From CAVVMA01 sp963830715 (GTDB lineage Bacteria; Desulfobacterota; Binatia; Binatales; Binataceae), in the NCBI GenBank assembly GCA_963830715.1, contig CAWHNS010000024.1, positions 248,001 to 312,000 on the forward strand: a DNA stretch of 64,000 nucleotides, written 5' to 3'. The translations under genes and the position numbers were made by a program. The notes below the pieces were generated by a model. That model was not told where the DNA came from, did no database searches, and saw nothing but the letters and a program-made list of their open reading frames with translations. The stretch's first letter is position 1. Every line of letters starts with the position of its first letter. Positions 51,339 through 61,229 of this stretch are shown here, piece by piece.

Positions 51339-52646
51339 ATGACGCAAATTGAAGCTGCACGCGAAGGAATCATCACTCAGCAGATGCGCGAAGTCGCGGA
51401 AGACGAGGGTCTTCATCCCGAAGAAATCCGCGAGTTGGTTGCGACCGGCGAAGTCGTCATTCCGCGCAACCTCCATCACGACTTCCGCGCGATCGGGGTC
51501 GGCAAGCGGCTGCGCACCAAAGTCAACGCCAATATCGGCGCCTCCAACTTCCACCAGTTGATTGAGGAGGAGGTCGAGAAGCTCTACACCGCAGTTCGCT
51601 TCGGCGCGGACGCGGTGATGGACCTGTCCACCGGCACCGACCTCGACCAGATTCGGGTCGAGCTGCTCTCGAGATGTATCGTGATGCTCGGCACGGTGCC
51701 GATCTACCAGGTCGCCTCCGAGGGCTCGATCATGGAGTTGGACAAGGACCGCTTCCTCGACGTGATCGAGCGGCAAGCGCGCCAGGGCGTGGACTTCATG
51801 ACGCTGCATTGCGGCGTTACGCGCGATACGGTGCGGCGGCTGCGCGGGCACGCTCGAATCGAGGGAATTGTGTCGCGCGGCGGCGCATTGCTCGCCGCGT
51901 GGATCGAGCGGACCGGCAACGAGAACCCGCTGTATGAGCATTACGACGAGGTTTGCGAGATCCTTCGCGCGCACGACGTGACGATCTCGCTGGGCGACGG
52001 GCTGCGTCCCGGCGCGACCGGCGACGCCACCGATCGCGGACAGATCGGCGAGCTGCTGGTGCTCGGCGAACTCACCGAGCGCGCGCGCCGCAACGGCGTG
52101 CAGGTGATGATCGAGGGGCCGGGACACGTGCCGCTCGATCAGGTCGAGGCCAACGTGAAACTTGAAAAACGGGTTTGCGCCGGCGCGCCATTTTACGTGC
52201 TCGGACCGCTCACCTGCGACGTCGCGCCCGGCTACGACCATATAACCGGCGCGATCGGCGGCGCGATCGCCTCGGCGGCAGGCACCGACTTCCTGTGCTA
52301 CATCACGCCCGCCGAGCATCTGCGCCTGCCCGACGTTAACGACGTGCGCGAGGGAGTAATCGCCACCCGCATCGCCGCCCATTCGGGCGACTTGGTCAAG
52401 GGCGTGCGAGGAGCGAAGGTCTGGAACGATCAGATGTCGCGTTATCGCAAGGCGCTCAATTGGGAAGGGATGTACGCGATGGCGATGGACCCGGACAAGG
52501 CGCGCCGTTACAAGGAAGAGAGCGAAGCCGCGGGTTCCAACGTATGCAGCATGTGCGGCTCGCTATGCTCGATCAATATCGACAACGCGGCGATCAAATT
52601 CACCAGGAAACAGGCTCTCAATCAGGCCGAAGCCCATGCCGCCTGA
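51339..52646 (+). CDS. thiC: Phosphomethylpyrimidine synthase ThiC
   Basis: 435 residues from ATG 51339 behind GAGGGG. Radical SAM enzyme that rearranges aminoimidazole ribotide to the thiamine pyrimidine. FGADAVMDLSTGTDLDQIR, GVDFMTLHCGVTRD, VSRGGALLAAW, ISLGDGLRPGATGDATD and EGPGHVPLDQ are family signatures. The cluster-binding motif near the C-terminus is CSMCGSLC, with CX2CX3C spacing as in the short ThiC type, not the CX2CX4C of E. coli. The related BzaF (5-hydroxybenzimidazole synthase) cannot be fully excluded. No TPP riboswitch precedes it. Confidence 0.93.
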   Translation: MTQIEAAREGIITQQMREVAEDEGLHPEEIRELVATGEVVIPRNLHHDFRAIGVGKRLRTKVNANIGASNFHQLIEEEVEKLYTAVRFGADAVMDLSTGTDLDQIRVELLSRCIVMLGTVPIYQVASEGSIMELDKDRFLDVIERQARQGVDFMTLHCGVTRDTVRRLRGHARIEGIVSRGGALLAAWIERTGNENPLYEHYDEVCEILRAHDVTISLGDGLRPGATGDATDRGQIGELLVLGELTERARRNGVQVMIEGPGHVPLDQVEANVKLEKRVCAGAPFYVLGPLTCDVAPGYDHITGAIGGAIASAAGTDFLCYITPAEHLRLPDVNDVREGVIATRIAAHSGDLVKGVRGAKVWNDQMSRYRKALNWEGMYAMAMDPDKARRYKEESEAAGSNVCSMCGSLCSINIDNAAIKFTRKQALNQAEAHAA

Positions 52647-53115
52647 AGAAGCGCGCACCATCGATTTGATGACCGCCGAGCTGGCGATTCCCGATCAGCA
52701 CGGCAAGCTCCGCCGGCTCGCCGATTTTCGCGGCCGAAACGTAGTGCTCTATTTCTACCCGATGGACGCGACCCCGGGATGCACGGTCGAGGGCAAGGAG
52801 TTCCGCGACCTGTTCGATCAGTTCGCGGCGCACGATTGCGAGGTTATGGGCGCGAGCGTCGATTCGATCGAATCGCATCGCGCCTTCGCGGAAAAACACG
52901 CCTTCCCGTTTATCCTGCTGTCCGATAGCGACGGCGAGCTGGCCAGGTCGTTCGGCGTGTTTCGCAACGGAGTCGCCGCGCGCTCGACCTTCGTCTTGGA
53001 CAGCGAGCTGCGGATGCGCCGCGCGTTTCATGATGTCACCCCGCGTGGCCACGCCCAGAACGTGCTGAATTTCGTGCGCACGATGCTCGAATCGCATCGG
53101 ATGCTCGGCGGCTGA
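52636..53115 (+). CDS. bcp: BCP-type peroxiredoxin
   Basis: 159 residues. YFYPMDATPGCTVEGKEF contains the peroxidatic Cys (about residue 50). The resolving Cys that many BCP proteins place five residues later is absent, so it is a 1-Cys or atypical form; another Cys lies in AHDCEV. It reduces hydroperoxides with thioredoxin. The ATG overlaps the end of thiC by 11 bp. Confidence 0.9.
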   Translation: MPPEEARTIDLMTAELAIPDQHGKLRRLADFRGRNVVLYFYPMDATPGCTVEGKEFRDLFDQFAAHDCEVMGASVDSIESHRAFAEKHAFPFILLSDSDGELARSFGVFRNGVAARSTFVLDSELRMRRAFHDVTPRGHAQNVLNFVRTMLESHRMLGG

Positions 53116-53142
53116 TCGGTGCTCGCGCCTCGTCTGAACCTT

Positions 53143-53158
53143 CTCGCCCGCGGGCGAG
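53143..53158. repeat. Perfect 16-bp palindrome between bcp and moeB-like gene
   Basis: CTCGCCCG followed directly by CGGGCGAG. No T-run follows, so it is more likely a protein site or transcript structure than a terminator. An AT-rich patch (GATTAATAATAGG) follows and may be part of a promoter. Confidence 0.4.
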
Positions 53159-53218
53159 ACAGACGCCCGGACGATGATTAATAATAGGATTACCCGCTTG
53201 GCGGGATGGTGAAATCCG

Positions 53219-54463
53219 ATGGCGAAAAGTTCCAAGAACATCCTTGATGAGGCGCGCGCGCAGATAAAGCAGATCGACCTCGATGAGGCGCGCAAGATGA
53301 TCGAGCGGCCCGGCACAGTCGTGATCGACGTTCGCGAGAGCGACGAATGGCGCCAGGGCCATCTGCCGACCGCGGTCTTCATCCCGCGCGGCTTTCTGGA
53401 GTTGCGCGTCGAAGAAAAGGTCCCCGATCACAAGACGCCTGTGATCCTGCAGTGCGCGTCGGGCACGCGGTCGCTGCTCGCGGCGCGCACGCTGCGCGAG
53501 CTCGGCTACGAGAACGTTTACAACCTGACGGGCGGATTCAACGCCTGGAAGGACCGCGGCCTTCCCTGGGTTGCGGAACGGCAGTTCACCGCCGACGAGC
53601 TCACGCGCTATTCGCGCCACTTCGTGATCCCCGAGGTCGGCGAGAAGGGCCAGGCGAAGCTGCTCGAATCCAAGGTGCTGCTGCTCGGCGCGGGCGCGCT
53701 CGGCTCGCCGTCGTCGCTGTACCTCGCGGCGGCGGGTGTCGGCACGATCGGAGTGGTCGATTTCGACGTGGTCGATCTCTCCAACCTGCAGCGCCAGATC
53801 GTCCACGCTACCGATCGGGTCGGGATGCTGAAGACCGAGTCGCTGGAGAAATCGGTCAAGGCGCTGAATCCGAACATCAAGGTGATTCGCCACGACCTGC
53901 GGTTCAGCTCCGAAAACGCGATGGAAGTGATCGCGCCCTACGACGTGATCGTCAACTGCGGCGACAACTTCCCGGCGCGTTACCTGATCAACGACGCGTG
54001 CGTGTTCGCGAAGAAGCCGCTGGTCGATGGGGCAATCTTTCGCTTCGAGGGCAACGCGACCGTGTTCTACGCGGCCAAGGGCGGACCGTGCTATCGATGC
54101 CTCTATCCGGAGCCGGCGCCGCCCGACATGGCGCCCTCGTGCGCGGAGGCGGGAGTGCTTGGCGCGCTTCCTGGGATAATCGGATCGATCGAGGCGCTCG
54201 AAGCGATCAAGCTGCTGATCGGCGCGGGCAAGCCGCTGATCGGCCGGATGGTGTACTTCGACACGCTGTCGCCGGACTATGTGCGGGTCCTCAAGATCAA
54301 GCGCAACCCGGAATGCCCGGTCTGCGGCGACCATCCCACGCAGACCACGCTAATAGACTACGAGGCGTTCTGCGGGCTGGCGGCGACGCCCAACGGCGCA
54401 TCGGCGGACGGCGCCGGCGCTTCGCAGCATCCGCATCCGGCCGCCGAGGCGCACGCCAGATAA
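53219..54463 (+). CDS. Rhodanese-MoeB/ThiF fusion, sulfur carrier adenylyltransferase
   Basis: 414 residues. Residues 25-120 are a rhodanese domain (VVIDVRESDEWRQGHLP, active-site Cys in LQCASGTRS). Residues 125-400 are a ThiF/MoeB E1-like domain: LLLGAGALGSPSSLYLAAAG (ATP), DFDVVDLSNLQRQI, the adenylation-linked Cys region PSCAEAGVLG, and zinc ligands CYRC and CPVC. It activates the C-terminus of a ThiS/MoaD-like carrier and can pass sulfur from the rhodanese Cys. The rhodanese is N-terminal, whereas MoeZ and MOCS3 carry it at the C-terminus. Position after thiC and bcp suggests thiamine or molybdopterin sulfur delivery. Confidence 0.92.
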   Translation: MAKSSKNILDEARAQIKQIDLDEARKMIERPGTVVIDVRESDEWRQGHLPTAVFIPRGFLELRVEEKVPDHKTPVILQCASGTRSLLAARTLRELGYENVYNLTGGFNAWKDRGLPWVAERQFTADELTRYSRHFVIPEVGEKGQAKLLESKVLLLGAGALGSPSSLYLAAAGVGTIGVVDFDVVDLSNLQRQIVHATDRVGMLKTESLEKSVKALNPNIKVIRHDLRFSSENAMEVIAPYDVIVNCGDNFPARYLINDACVFAKKPLVDGAIFRFEGNATVFYAAKGGPCYRCLYPEPAPPDMAPSCAEAGVLGALPGIIGSIEALEAIKLLIGAGKPLIGRMVYFDTLSPDYVRVLKIKRNPECPVCGDHPTQTTLIDYEAFCGLAATPNGASADGAGASQHPHPAAEAHAR

Positions 54464-54520
54464 GTCTTCAGTCGATCAGCGAGGCTGGCAGCGGCCAGCC
54501 CTCATCGGCGCGGTTTTCGC

Positions 54521-55199
54521 ATGGCGCTGGGACCATTCTTCGTGGCCGAGAAACTGAGACGCGGAAAGGGCGTGCGCGGCGTGGTGCTGCTGATGCGCCA
54601 CGGCGAGACCGCCTGGAACCGCGAGGGGCGCGTGATGGGCCGCAGTCCGGTGGACCTCGACGCGCACGGCAGGGCGCAGGTCGAGGCTTCGGCGCCCGTT
54701 GCGCGCGCGATCGGAATCGACCTGATCGTGACGAGACCCGCTCGCGCGCGCGCGCCAGTCCGCGGAGATCATCGCGGCGGAGATCGGCGCAGTTCCGATC
54801 GTGGAGGACCCGCAACTCGAAGAAGTGCGCTACGGACGATGGGAGGGGATGACTTACGATCAGTTGATCAAGGACAAGGATTATCTCGAATATCGCCAGG
54901 AGCCGATCGGCAGGCCGACTCCCGGCGGCGAGACGATCCACGAGGTGCAGCGCCGCGGCGTCGCCGCGATCAACCGCGCGTTCGGGGCCAATCCCGGCCG
55001 GCGCATTCTGGTCGTCTCGCACGGCGATATCATCCGCACCGTGCTTGCCCACTTCATGCGCTTGGAGCTGGAACACTTCCGACGTATCCGGGTTGACAAT
55101 GCCGCGTTCTCGGCGATCGAGATCGCGGGCGACTTCGCCGAAGTGAAATTCCTGAACCTGCTGCCCGACCCCGCGCGCGCGTTCGTCTCGCCGTTCTGA
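54521..55199 (+). CDS. Histidine phosphatase (phosphoglycerate mutase-like), one frame break
   Basis: About 226 residues. LLMRHGETAWNREGRVMG holds the catalytic His-containing RHG motif (about residue 26). The frame is lost near 54755 within a GCGCGC run and resumes as RQSAEIIAAEIGAVPIVED, VRYGRWEGMTYDQL and LVVSHGDIIRTVLAH, the second catalytic His. An extra base in the alternating GC run is the simplest explanation. Family includes alpha-ribazole phosphatase and broad-specificity phosphatases; substrate unknown. Confidence 0.82.
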
Positions 55200-55300
55200 C
55201 CATCTGACCATATCCTGACCGCGGCGCGATTCCGGTGGCGCAGGCCCACATGTCGGCTCTATGATTGTGGTGGGCAAGTCCACCAGAGGCAGGTTTTCAT

Positions 55301-57061
55301 ATGGCACGCATCGACGGCGGCGAAATGTTGGTACGCGGGCTGGAAAGCGAAGGCGTCCGCGAGATCTTCACCCTTCACGGCGGCCATCTGGATGCGATCT
55401 ACGCGGCGTGCACGCGCCACGGCTTCCGCGTGATCGATACCCGCCACGAGCAGGCCGCGGCGCACATGGCCGACGGATGGGCCCGCACCACCGGACGTCC
55501 CGGTGTGGCGGTGGTTACCGCCGGACCGGGCATCACGGACGCGGTCACCGGCGTGGCCAACGCGTTCATGGATTCGATTCCGATGATCCTGATCGGCGGG
55601 CGGAGTCCGCTGGCCGACGACGATCGGCTCCCGCTTCAGGCGGTGGATCAGATGGGACTGATGCGGCCGATCACCAAGTGGGCGCGATCGATCACGCATA
55701 CCGAGCGCATTCCCGAGTACGTCGCGGCCGCGTTCCGCCATGCCATTTCGGGGCGGCCCGGCCCGGTGTTCCTGGAATTGCCGATCGACGTGCTGTTCGC
55801 GCGCGCGGACGAAGATGCAGTCGAGTTCCCCAGGGACTATCTGCCCCAGGGACGTCCCGGGCCGAGCCGCGACGCGTTGCGCAAGGCGCTGGGATGGCTC
55901 GCGGAGGCGAAGCGCCCTGCGATTCTCGCCGGCGGCGGCGTCTGGTTCTCGCAAGCCGCCGCGGAGCTTACGCGCTTCGCCGAGCTGGTCAACGCGCCCG
56001 TGATGACCAACTCGAAGGCGCGCGGCGCGATTTCGGAGGAGCATCCGCTATGCGCGGGGGGCTTCGTGGCGATTCATCCCGCTATCCACGGCGGCGCGGG
56101 CAGCGCCGATCTGGTTATCCTGCTCGGCACGCGGATCGGGCTGTTCACCGGCGGCCGCAACTCGGTCATCCCGTCCGACGCGCGCGTGATTCAGGTCGAT
56201 ATCGAGGCCGAAGAGATCGGCCGCAACCGCAACGTCGATCTCGGAATCGTCGCCGACTGCCGCGAGTTTCTCAGCCAGGCGATCGAGGCGATTGGCGATC
56301 GGAAATTCGACCGGCATCAGGAATGGCTCGAACGGCTCGCCGCTCTCGGCGCCGGCATGAAGCATCGCTTCGACGACGCGCTCAAGCCGCGCGAGGGCCG
56401 GATTCATCCGGCCCGGATGGTGCATGAGATCGCGCGCACGCTCTCGCCCGACGCGATCGTGGTGGCCGACGGCGGCGAAACCGCGAACTGGATGAGCAAC
56501 GCGTGGACGGCGCGCCGCCCCGGAAGTTTTCTCAGCCACGGCTACCTCGGATGCCTGGGCGTCGGGATTCCGTTCGCGCTGGCGGCCAAGGCGGCGCATC
56601 CGGACCGCGAGGTCTTCTGCATCGTCGGTGACGGCTCGGCGGGGCTCAATTTCGCCGAGTTTCACACCGCCGCGAAGAACAATCTCCCGATCACTGTAGT
56701 TGTCAACAATGATCAACAATGGGGGATGTCGAAGCACGGACAGGAGATCATGTGGGGCAAAGGCCGCCACGTCGCGACCGAACTTGGGATGGTGCATTAC
56801 GAACGCGCGGCGGAGGGTCTGGGCGCATACGGCGAACTGGTCGAGCGCGCCGAGGACATCGGTCCCGCGATGAAACGCGGGCTCGGATGCGGCCGCGTGG
56901 CGTGCCTGAATATCGTGACCGATCCGGAGGTTATCGAGCCGGGAACTCTGGCGCTCTACAGCGCGATGGCGACGTCGACGAAGCGCAAAGACGGCAAGCC
57001 GGACGAGAAGTCGGAAGACGCCACCACGCTTCCCTATTACGGCAAGCGCAAGCTGGAATAG
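55301..57061 (+). CDS. Thiamine diphosphate-dependent enzyme, acetolactate synthase-like
   Basis: 586 residues from ATG 55301. The N-terminal PYR domain has the TPP-activating Glu in DTRHEQAAAHMADGWAR (about residue 51). The central domain and the C-terminal PP domain follow, with VGDGSAGLNFAEFHTAAKNN, the GDG(X)25-28N Mg-TPP motif. GGHLDAIYAA near the start is like 2-hydroxyacyl-CoA lyase and ILVBL-type proteins. It makes or cleaves C-C bonds next to a carbonyl; the substrate is not determined. No small regulatory subunit follows. A second enzyme of the same fold is 2.6 kb downstream. Confidence 0.88.
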   Translation: MARIDGGEMLVRGLESEGVREIFTLHGGHLDAIYAACTRHGFRVIDTRHEQAAAHMADGWARTTGRPGVAVVTAGPGITDAVTGVANAFMDSIPMILIGGRSPLADDDRLPLQAVDQMGLMRPITKWARSITHTERIPEYVAAAFRHAISGRPGPVFLELPIDVLFARADEDAVEFPRDYLPQGRPGPSRDALRKALGWLAEAKRPAILAGGGVWFSQAAAELTRFAELVNAPVMTNSKARGAISEEHPLCAGGFVAIHPAIHGGAGSADLVILLGTRIGLFTGGRNSVIPSDARVIQVDIEAEEIGRNRNVDLGIVADCREFLSQAIEAIGDRKFDRHQEWLERLAALGAGMKHRFDDALKPREGRIHPARMVHEIARTLSPDAIVVADGGETANWMSNAWTARRPGSFLSHGYLGCLGVGIPFALAAKAAHPDREVFCIVGDGSAGLNFAEFHTAAKNNLPITVVVNNDQQWGMSKHGQEIMWGKGRHVATELGMVHYERAAEGLGAYGELVERAEDIGPAMKRGLGCGRVACLNIVTDPEVIEPGTLALYSAMATSTKRKDGKPDEKSEDATTLPYYGKRKLE

Positions 57062-57064
57062 CCG

Positions 57065-58280
57065 CTACGGCACCGGATCGCTGCCCGCCGACGGGTCGGC
57101 CATCGCCGCCTCTGAGCGGCCGCCGACTGTCACGCCCTTGCGCACTCGCACGTCCATCTCGGGATGGCCGGGAACTTCGACTCGCACGCCCCTATAACCG
57201 CCCATCTCGGGGTCCGGCGCGACGAAACCGACCGTGTACTGCTCGCGAAGCTCGAGGCTGATCTGCTCGCAAGTCGTTGCGCAGGGCTTCGCCATCGCCG
57301 ACCCGCGCGATGATGTAGGTCTTGGCGCCGGTCTCGCCCGAGAGCGTTTCCAGGGTCTTCGCGTCGACCCGCTCTTGATCTCCGCCCGGCCCGAACACAA
57401 ACGGCCCGATCGCAATTCCCAAACCGAATGACGACGCGTTGGGATCGCCGATTCCGATCGAGTACACCAGCACCCCGAGCCGCCGCGCCTCCTCGACCAC
57501 CTGGTTGAGCGACGCCATATGGCTGGCGGTGTCCATCCCGTCGGTGACCACCAGCAGCGCCTTCTTGTCGTAGCGTCCGCGCTGGACGGTCAAAAGCCCG
57601 TCCATGATCACGTCGTAAAGCGCGGTGCGCCCGTACGCGTGGAGCAATCCGAGCCGGCTCAGCACGGCCGAATGATCGGTCGTGAAACCCTGGAGCAGGA
57701 ACGGCCGATCCGAAAAAGCCAGCAGGAACATATCGTCGCGGGGATTGAGGTCTTCGACGAACTGTGCGATCGCGGCGCGCGCCTGCGGGATCTTCGGCTG
57801 CATGCTGCCCGAAGTGTCCACAATGATGCCCACAGAAACCGGGGCCTTGAGGTCGCGGCGGAAAAACTCGATCTGCCGCTGCGTGCCATCAACGTAAAGC
57901 TTGAATTCGTCTTTGTTGAGTCCGGTGACGTATCGGCCGGAGGAATCGGTCACCGTGACCGTGACCTGCGCGTAGCCCGACTGGCCGCGCAATTGCCGCG
58001 GCGGAATCTCCAATTCCTGGCCGGGTTGCGGCTCGAGCGGCCGCAGGTTCGACGGCTCGCTGCCGCCTTGCGGTGCCGGTACGGTGGGCAGTTCCAGCAC
58101 CGAGCTGCCGCCCTGCTGATGGGGCGATGTGATGATTCCCGGATTCGATTCTCCGGGCTGCTGTTGCGCGAACGCAAGGCATTGCAGGCCCGAGATGAAC
58201 CATGCGGCTGCCAGAGCCGGCAGCATTCGTGGCATGAGTCTCCTGCCGCCGCTCGCGAGCATCGATAAGCCCGGTTTCAT
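57065..58280 (-). CDS. VWFA-domain exported protein, one frame break
   Basis: About 404 residues. An N-terminal signal (MLPALAAAWFISGLQCLAFA) is followed by a Pro/Gln-rich linker. A short beta domain (VTVTVTDSSGRYVTGLNKDE) comes next, and then a von Willebrand factor A domain with the MIDAS motif DTSGSM. The frame breaks near 57275 after GEALRNDLR, and the C-terminus continues ISLELREQYTVGFVAPDPE. This arrangement is the 'VWFA-related' group common in Acidobacteria (TIGR03436-like). It would act outside the cytoplasm, perhaps in adhesion or assembly. Convergent with the upstream TPP enzyme, 3 bp apart. Confidence 0.82.
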
Positions 58281-58485
58281 TGCTGTATTGTGATTTTCCT
58301 ACTTGGTCGCATCCGGAGCAAGCTGGCGCCCTCCCGGATCATTTAGACGTACCCGGCGGGCAGGCGTTTCAATTCCGCAAAACAGCGCTTGTGCTTCGGA
58401 CCGAAGGTGGGGCAGATTCTGCGCAGGCGCTCGCGCGGTCGCAACGTTGGGCCGATCAACGCCGCAGCGCCAGTGGGAGGCGACG

Positions 58486-59652
58486 ATGGATGCGCATTCC
58501 GAGATTTGCCGCGCAATAGATCAGTACAAGGAAAAAGCCGTCGGCGTCGGCCGGCAGATCCACGCCCGTCCGGAGCGCAAGTTCAAGGAGGAATTCGCCG
58601 CAGGGTTGCTGGCCGGCGCGCTCTCCGAGCTCGGGCTCGAGGTCGAGAGGGGAACGGGCGGCCTCGATACCAGTTTTCGCGCGGAGTTCGGCGACTCCGG
58701 CCCGACGGTCGCGATCCTGGCCGAGTACGACGCGCTCCCCAACGGCCATTCGTGCGGCCACAACCTGATCGCGGGAGCGGCGCTGGCCGCCGCCTCAGGG
58801 CTGTCCCGGATACGCGATCGGCTGCCGGGCCGCATCATTATTCTGGGCACGCCGGGGGAAGAGGGCGGGGGCGGGAAGATTCTGCTGCTGCGCGCCGGGG
58901 CCTTCAAAGGCGTCGACGCCGCGATGATGGCGCATCCGACCGACGGCGAGTTCAGGTCGATGCCGGCGCTTGCCACCCGTCAATTGCGCCTCAAGTTTCA
59001 CGGCAAGGCCGCGCACGCATCGGCGGCGCCCTGGGACGGGTCGAGCGCTCTCGCCGCGGTGATCCAGACCTTCCAGAGCGTCGATGCGGCGCGATTGCAT
59101 CTTCGCGACGGTTCCCGGATTCACGGCATCATAACCGACGGCGGCCAGGCCTCGAACATCATCCCCGAGCGCGCCGCGTGCGAATTCGTGGCCCGCTCCA
59201 AAACCAGCCGCTATGCGGCGGAGATTGCAGCGCGGATCATCCGATGCGCCGAGGGTGCGGCGCTTGCCACCGGAGCGAAGCTCGAGCACGAATCGCTCGG
59301 CGGTTACAAGAACATGATCAACAGCACGACGATCGCGGCGCGCTACGCGCATCACTCCGGGGCGCTCGGCGCTCCCAGCCCCGACGCTCCGCCCGATCTG
59401 CCGACCGGAAGCACCGACATGGGTGACGTGAGCCACGAACTGCCGGCGATCCATCCGCTGTTCAGAATCGCCGACCCGCACGCCGGCAACTGCCACGAGG
59501 ACGCCTTCGAGAAACTGACCGACACTGCCCGCGCGTACCAGGCGATGATCCGGGTGGCGAAGGCGATGGCGATGACGGCTTACGATCTGCTCGCCCAGCC
59601 CGAGTTGCTCAAGGCCGCCGGCAGCGAGTTCGCGGCTCGCCAGGAAACGTAA
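58486..59652 (+). CDS. M20-family amidohydrolase/peptidase
   Basis: 388 residues from ATG 58486 behind GGGAGG. Metal ligands: His in GHSCGHNLIAG, Glu pair in GTPGEEGGGGK, and further His residues in MMAHPTD. The lid domain contains KAAHASAAPWDG. The architecture matches AbgB-like aminobenzoyl-glutamate hydrolases and N-acyl amino acid amidohydrolases. Zinc enzyme of the cytoplasm. Sits 19 bp before a TPP-dependent enzyme, so the two are co-transcribed. Confidence 0.9.
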   Translation: MDAHSEICRAIDQYKEKAVGVGRQIHARPERKFKEEFAAGLLAGALSELGLEVERGTGGLDTSFRAEFGDSGPTVAILAEYDALPNGHSCGHNLIAGAALAAASGLSRIRDRLPGRIIILGTPGEEGGGGKILLLRAGAFKGVDAAMMAHPTDGEFRSMPALATRQLRLKFHGKAAHASAAPWDGSSALAAVIQTFQSVDAARLHLRDGSRIHGIITDGGQASNIIPERAACEFVARSKTSRYAAEIAARIIRCAEGAALATGAKLEHESLGGYKNMINSTTIAARYAHHSGALGAPSPDAPPDLPTGSTDMGDVSHELPAIHPLFRIADPHAGNCHEDAFEKLTDTARAYQAMIRVAKAMAMTAYDLLAQPELLKAAGSEFAARQET

Positions 59653-59671
59653 GAAAACATAGGGAGAGATG

Positions 59672-61223
59672 ATGAACGGCGCCGAGAGCATGTTGCGAAC
59701 CGCGGCCGCGGCCGGCGTGGATGTATGTTTCGCGAATCCCGGCACGACGGAGATGCCGATCGTCGCGGCGCTCGATGCGGTCGAGGGCGTCCGCGCCGTG
59801 CTGGGACTGTTCGAAGGAGTCTGCACCGGCGCGGCGGATGGCTATCGCCCGGATGGCCGATCGGCCGGCGATGACTCTGCTGCATCTCGGCCCCGGTTTC
59901 GCGAACGGGATCGCCAACCTGCACAACGCGCGGCGCGCGCGATCGCCGGTCGTCAACGTGATCGGCGATCATGCCACGTGGCACATCGCCGCCGACGCGC
60001 CGCTAACGTCCGACATCGTCTCGCTCGCGCGGCCGGTATCTGCCTGGATACGGACGGCGCGCAGCGCCAGGTCAATCGCAGGTGACATGGCCGAAGCGAT
60101 CGCGGCGGCTGGCCGCGCGCCGGGACGCGTAGCTACGCTGATCGCCCCATCGGATTGCCAATGGGACGCGGCTGACGGGCCCGCCCCGGCAATCCAGCCT
60201 GCTGCGCCAGCGCCGCCGGCAGACCGCGCAATCCGCGCGGCTGCGGCCGCGCTGCGCCATACAGGATCGAAGGCTGCGCTGATTCTGGGCGGATTGGCGC
60301 TCCGCGACCGCGGCTTGCGCGCCGCCGCTTCGATCGCGGCGGCCTCCGGATGCGGCCTGCTGTGCGAGACGTTTCCCGCGCGAGTCGAGCGCGGCGCGGG
60401 AATGCCGGCGCTCGATCGGCTGCCATACTTTCCCGAGCAGGTGCTCGATACGCTCTCGAAGTTCGAGACGATCGTGCTTGCCGGCGCGCGCGAGCCGGTG
60501 GCCTTTTTCGGCTATCCAAAACTGCCGAGCCGGCTCGTGCCCGAAGGATGCAAAGTCGAACCGCTCGCGACCCCGGAACAGGACGTGCCGACCGCGCTCG
60601 AAGCTCTCGCCGACGCTATTGGCGCATCGAACCAGTCAGCTCAGGCTTCGGCGAATCCTCCTGCCGCGCCGACCGGCGCCGGCCCTCTCAATGCGATGAC
60701 GGCCGGCGTTGCGCTCGCCGCGCTGATGCCCGAGGGCGCGATCGTGATGGACGAAGCGGCGACCAGCGGCTTGCCGTTCTTTATCGCCTCGGCGGGTTCG
60801 CGCCGGCATACCTATCTCTCGCTAACCGGCGGCGCGATCGGGCAGGGACTCCCATGCGCTACGGGCGCCGCGGTCGCATGTCCCGGACGGCGCGTGATCG
60901 CCTTTCAAGCCGACGGCAGCGCAATGTACACGATTCAGTCGCTCTGGACGCAGGCGCGCGAGAGCCTGAACGTCACGACGCTGCTGTGCAACAACCGCAG
61001 CTACCGAATCCTGCAAGTCGAGCTGCATCGCTCGGGCGTGACCGAGCCCGGCCCCAAGGCGCGCTCACTCACTGATCTGTCGAATCCCGATCTCGATTGG
61101 GTGCGCCTGGCGCGCGGGATGGGCGTGCCGGCGGTCCGCGTCGAGACCGCCGAGGCGCTGTCTGAGAGTCTCCGACGCGCGTTCTCAGAACCCGGCCCGC
61201 AACTGATTGAAATGATGTTGTGA
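59672..61223 (+). CDS. Second thiamine diphosphate-dependent enzyme, IlvB/MdlC-like, one frame break
   Basis: About 516 residues. MNGAESMLRTAAAAGVDVCF and NPGTTEMPIVAALDAV open the PYR domain. FEGVCTGAADGY precedes a break near 59845 (one extra base), after which the protein resumes ARMADRPAMTLLHLGPGFAN. The catalytic Glu of the family is in the LFEGVC segment. The PP domain has FQADGSAMYTIQSLWTQARE and LLCNNRSYRI. Related to benzoylformate decarboxylase and acetolactate synthase types. Follows the M20 amidohydrolase by 19 bp. Confidence 0.83.
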
Positions 61224-61229
61224 CGAGCG

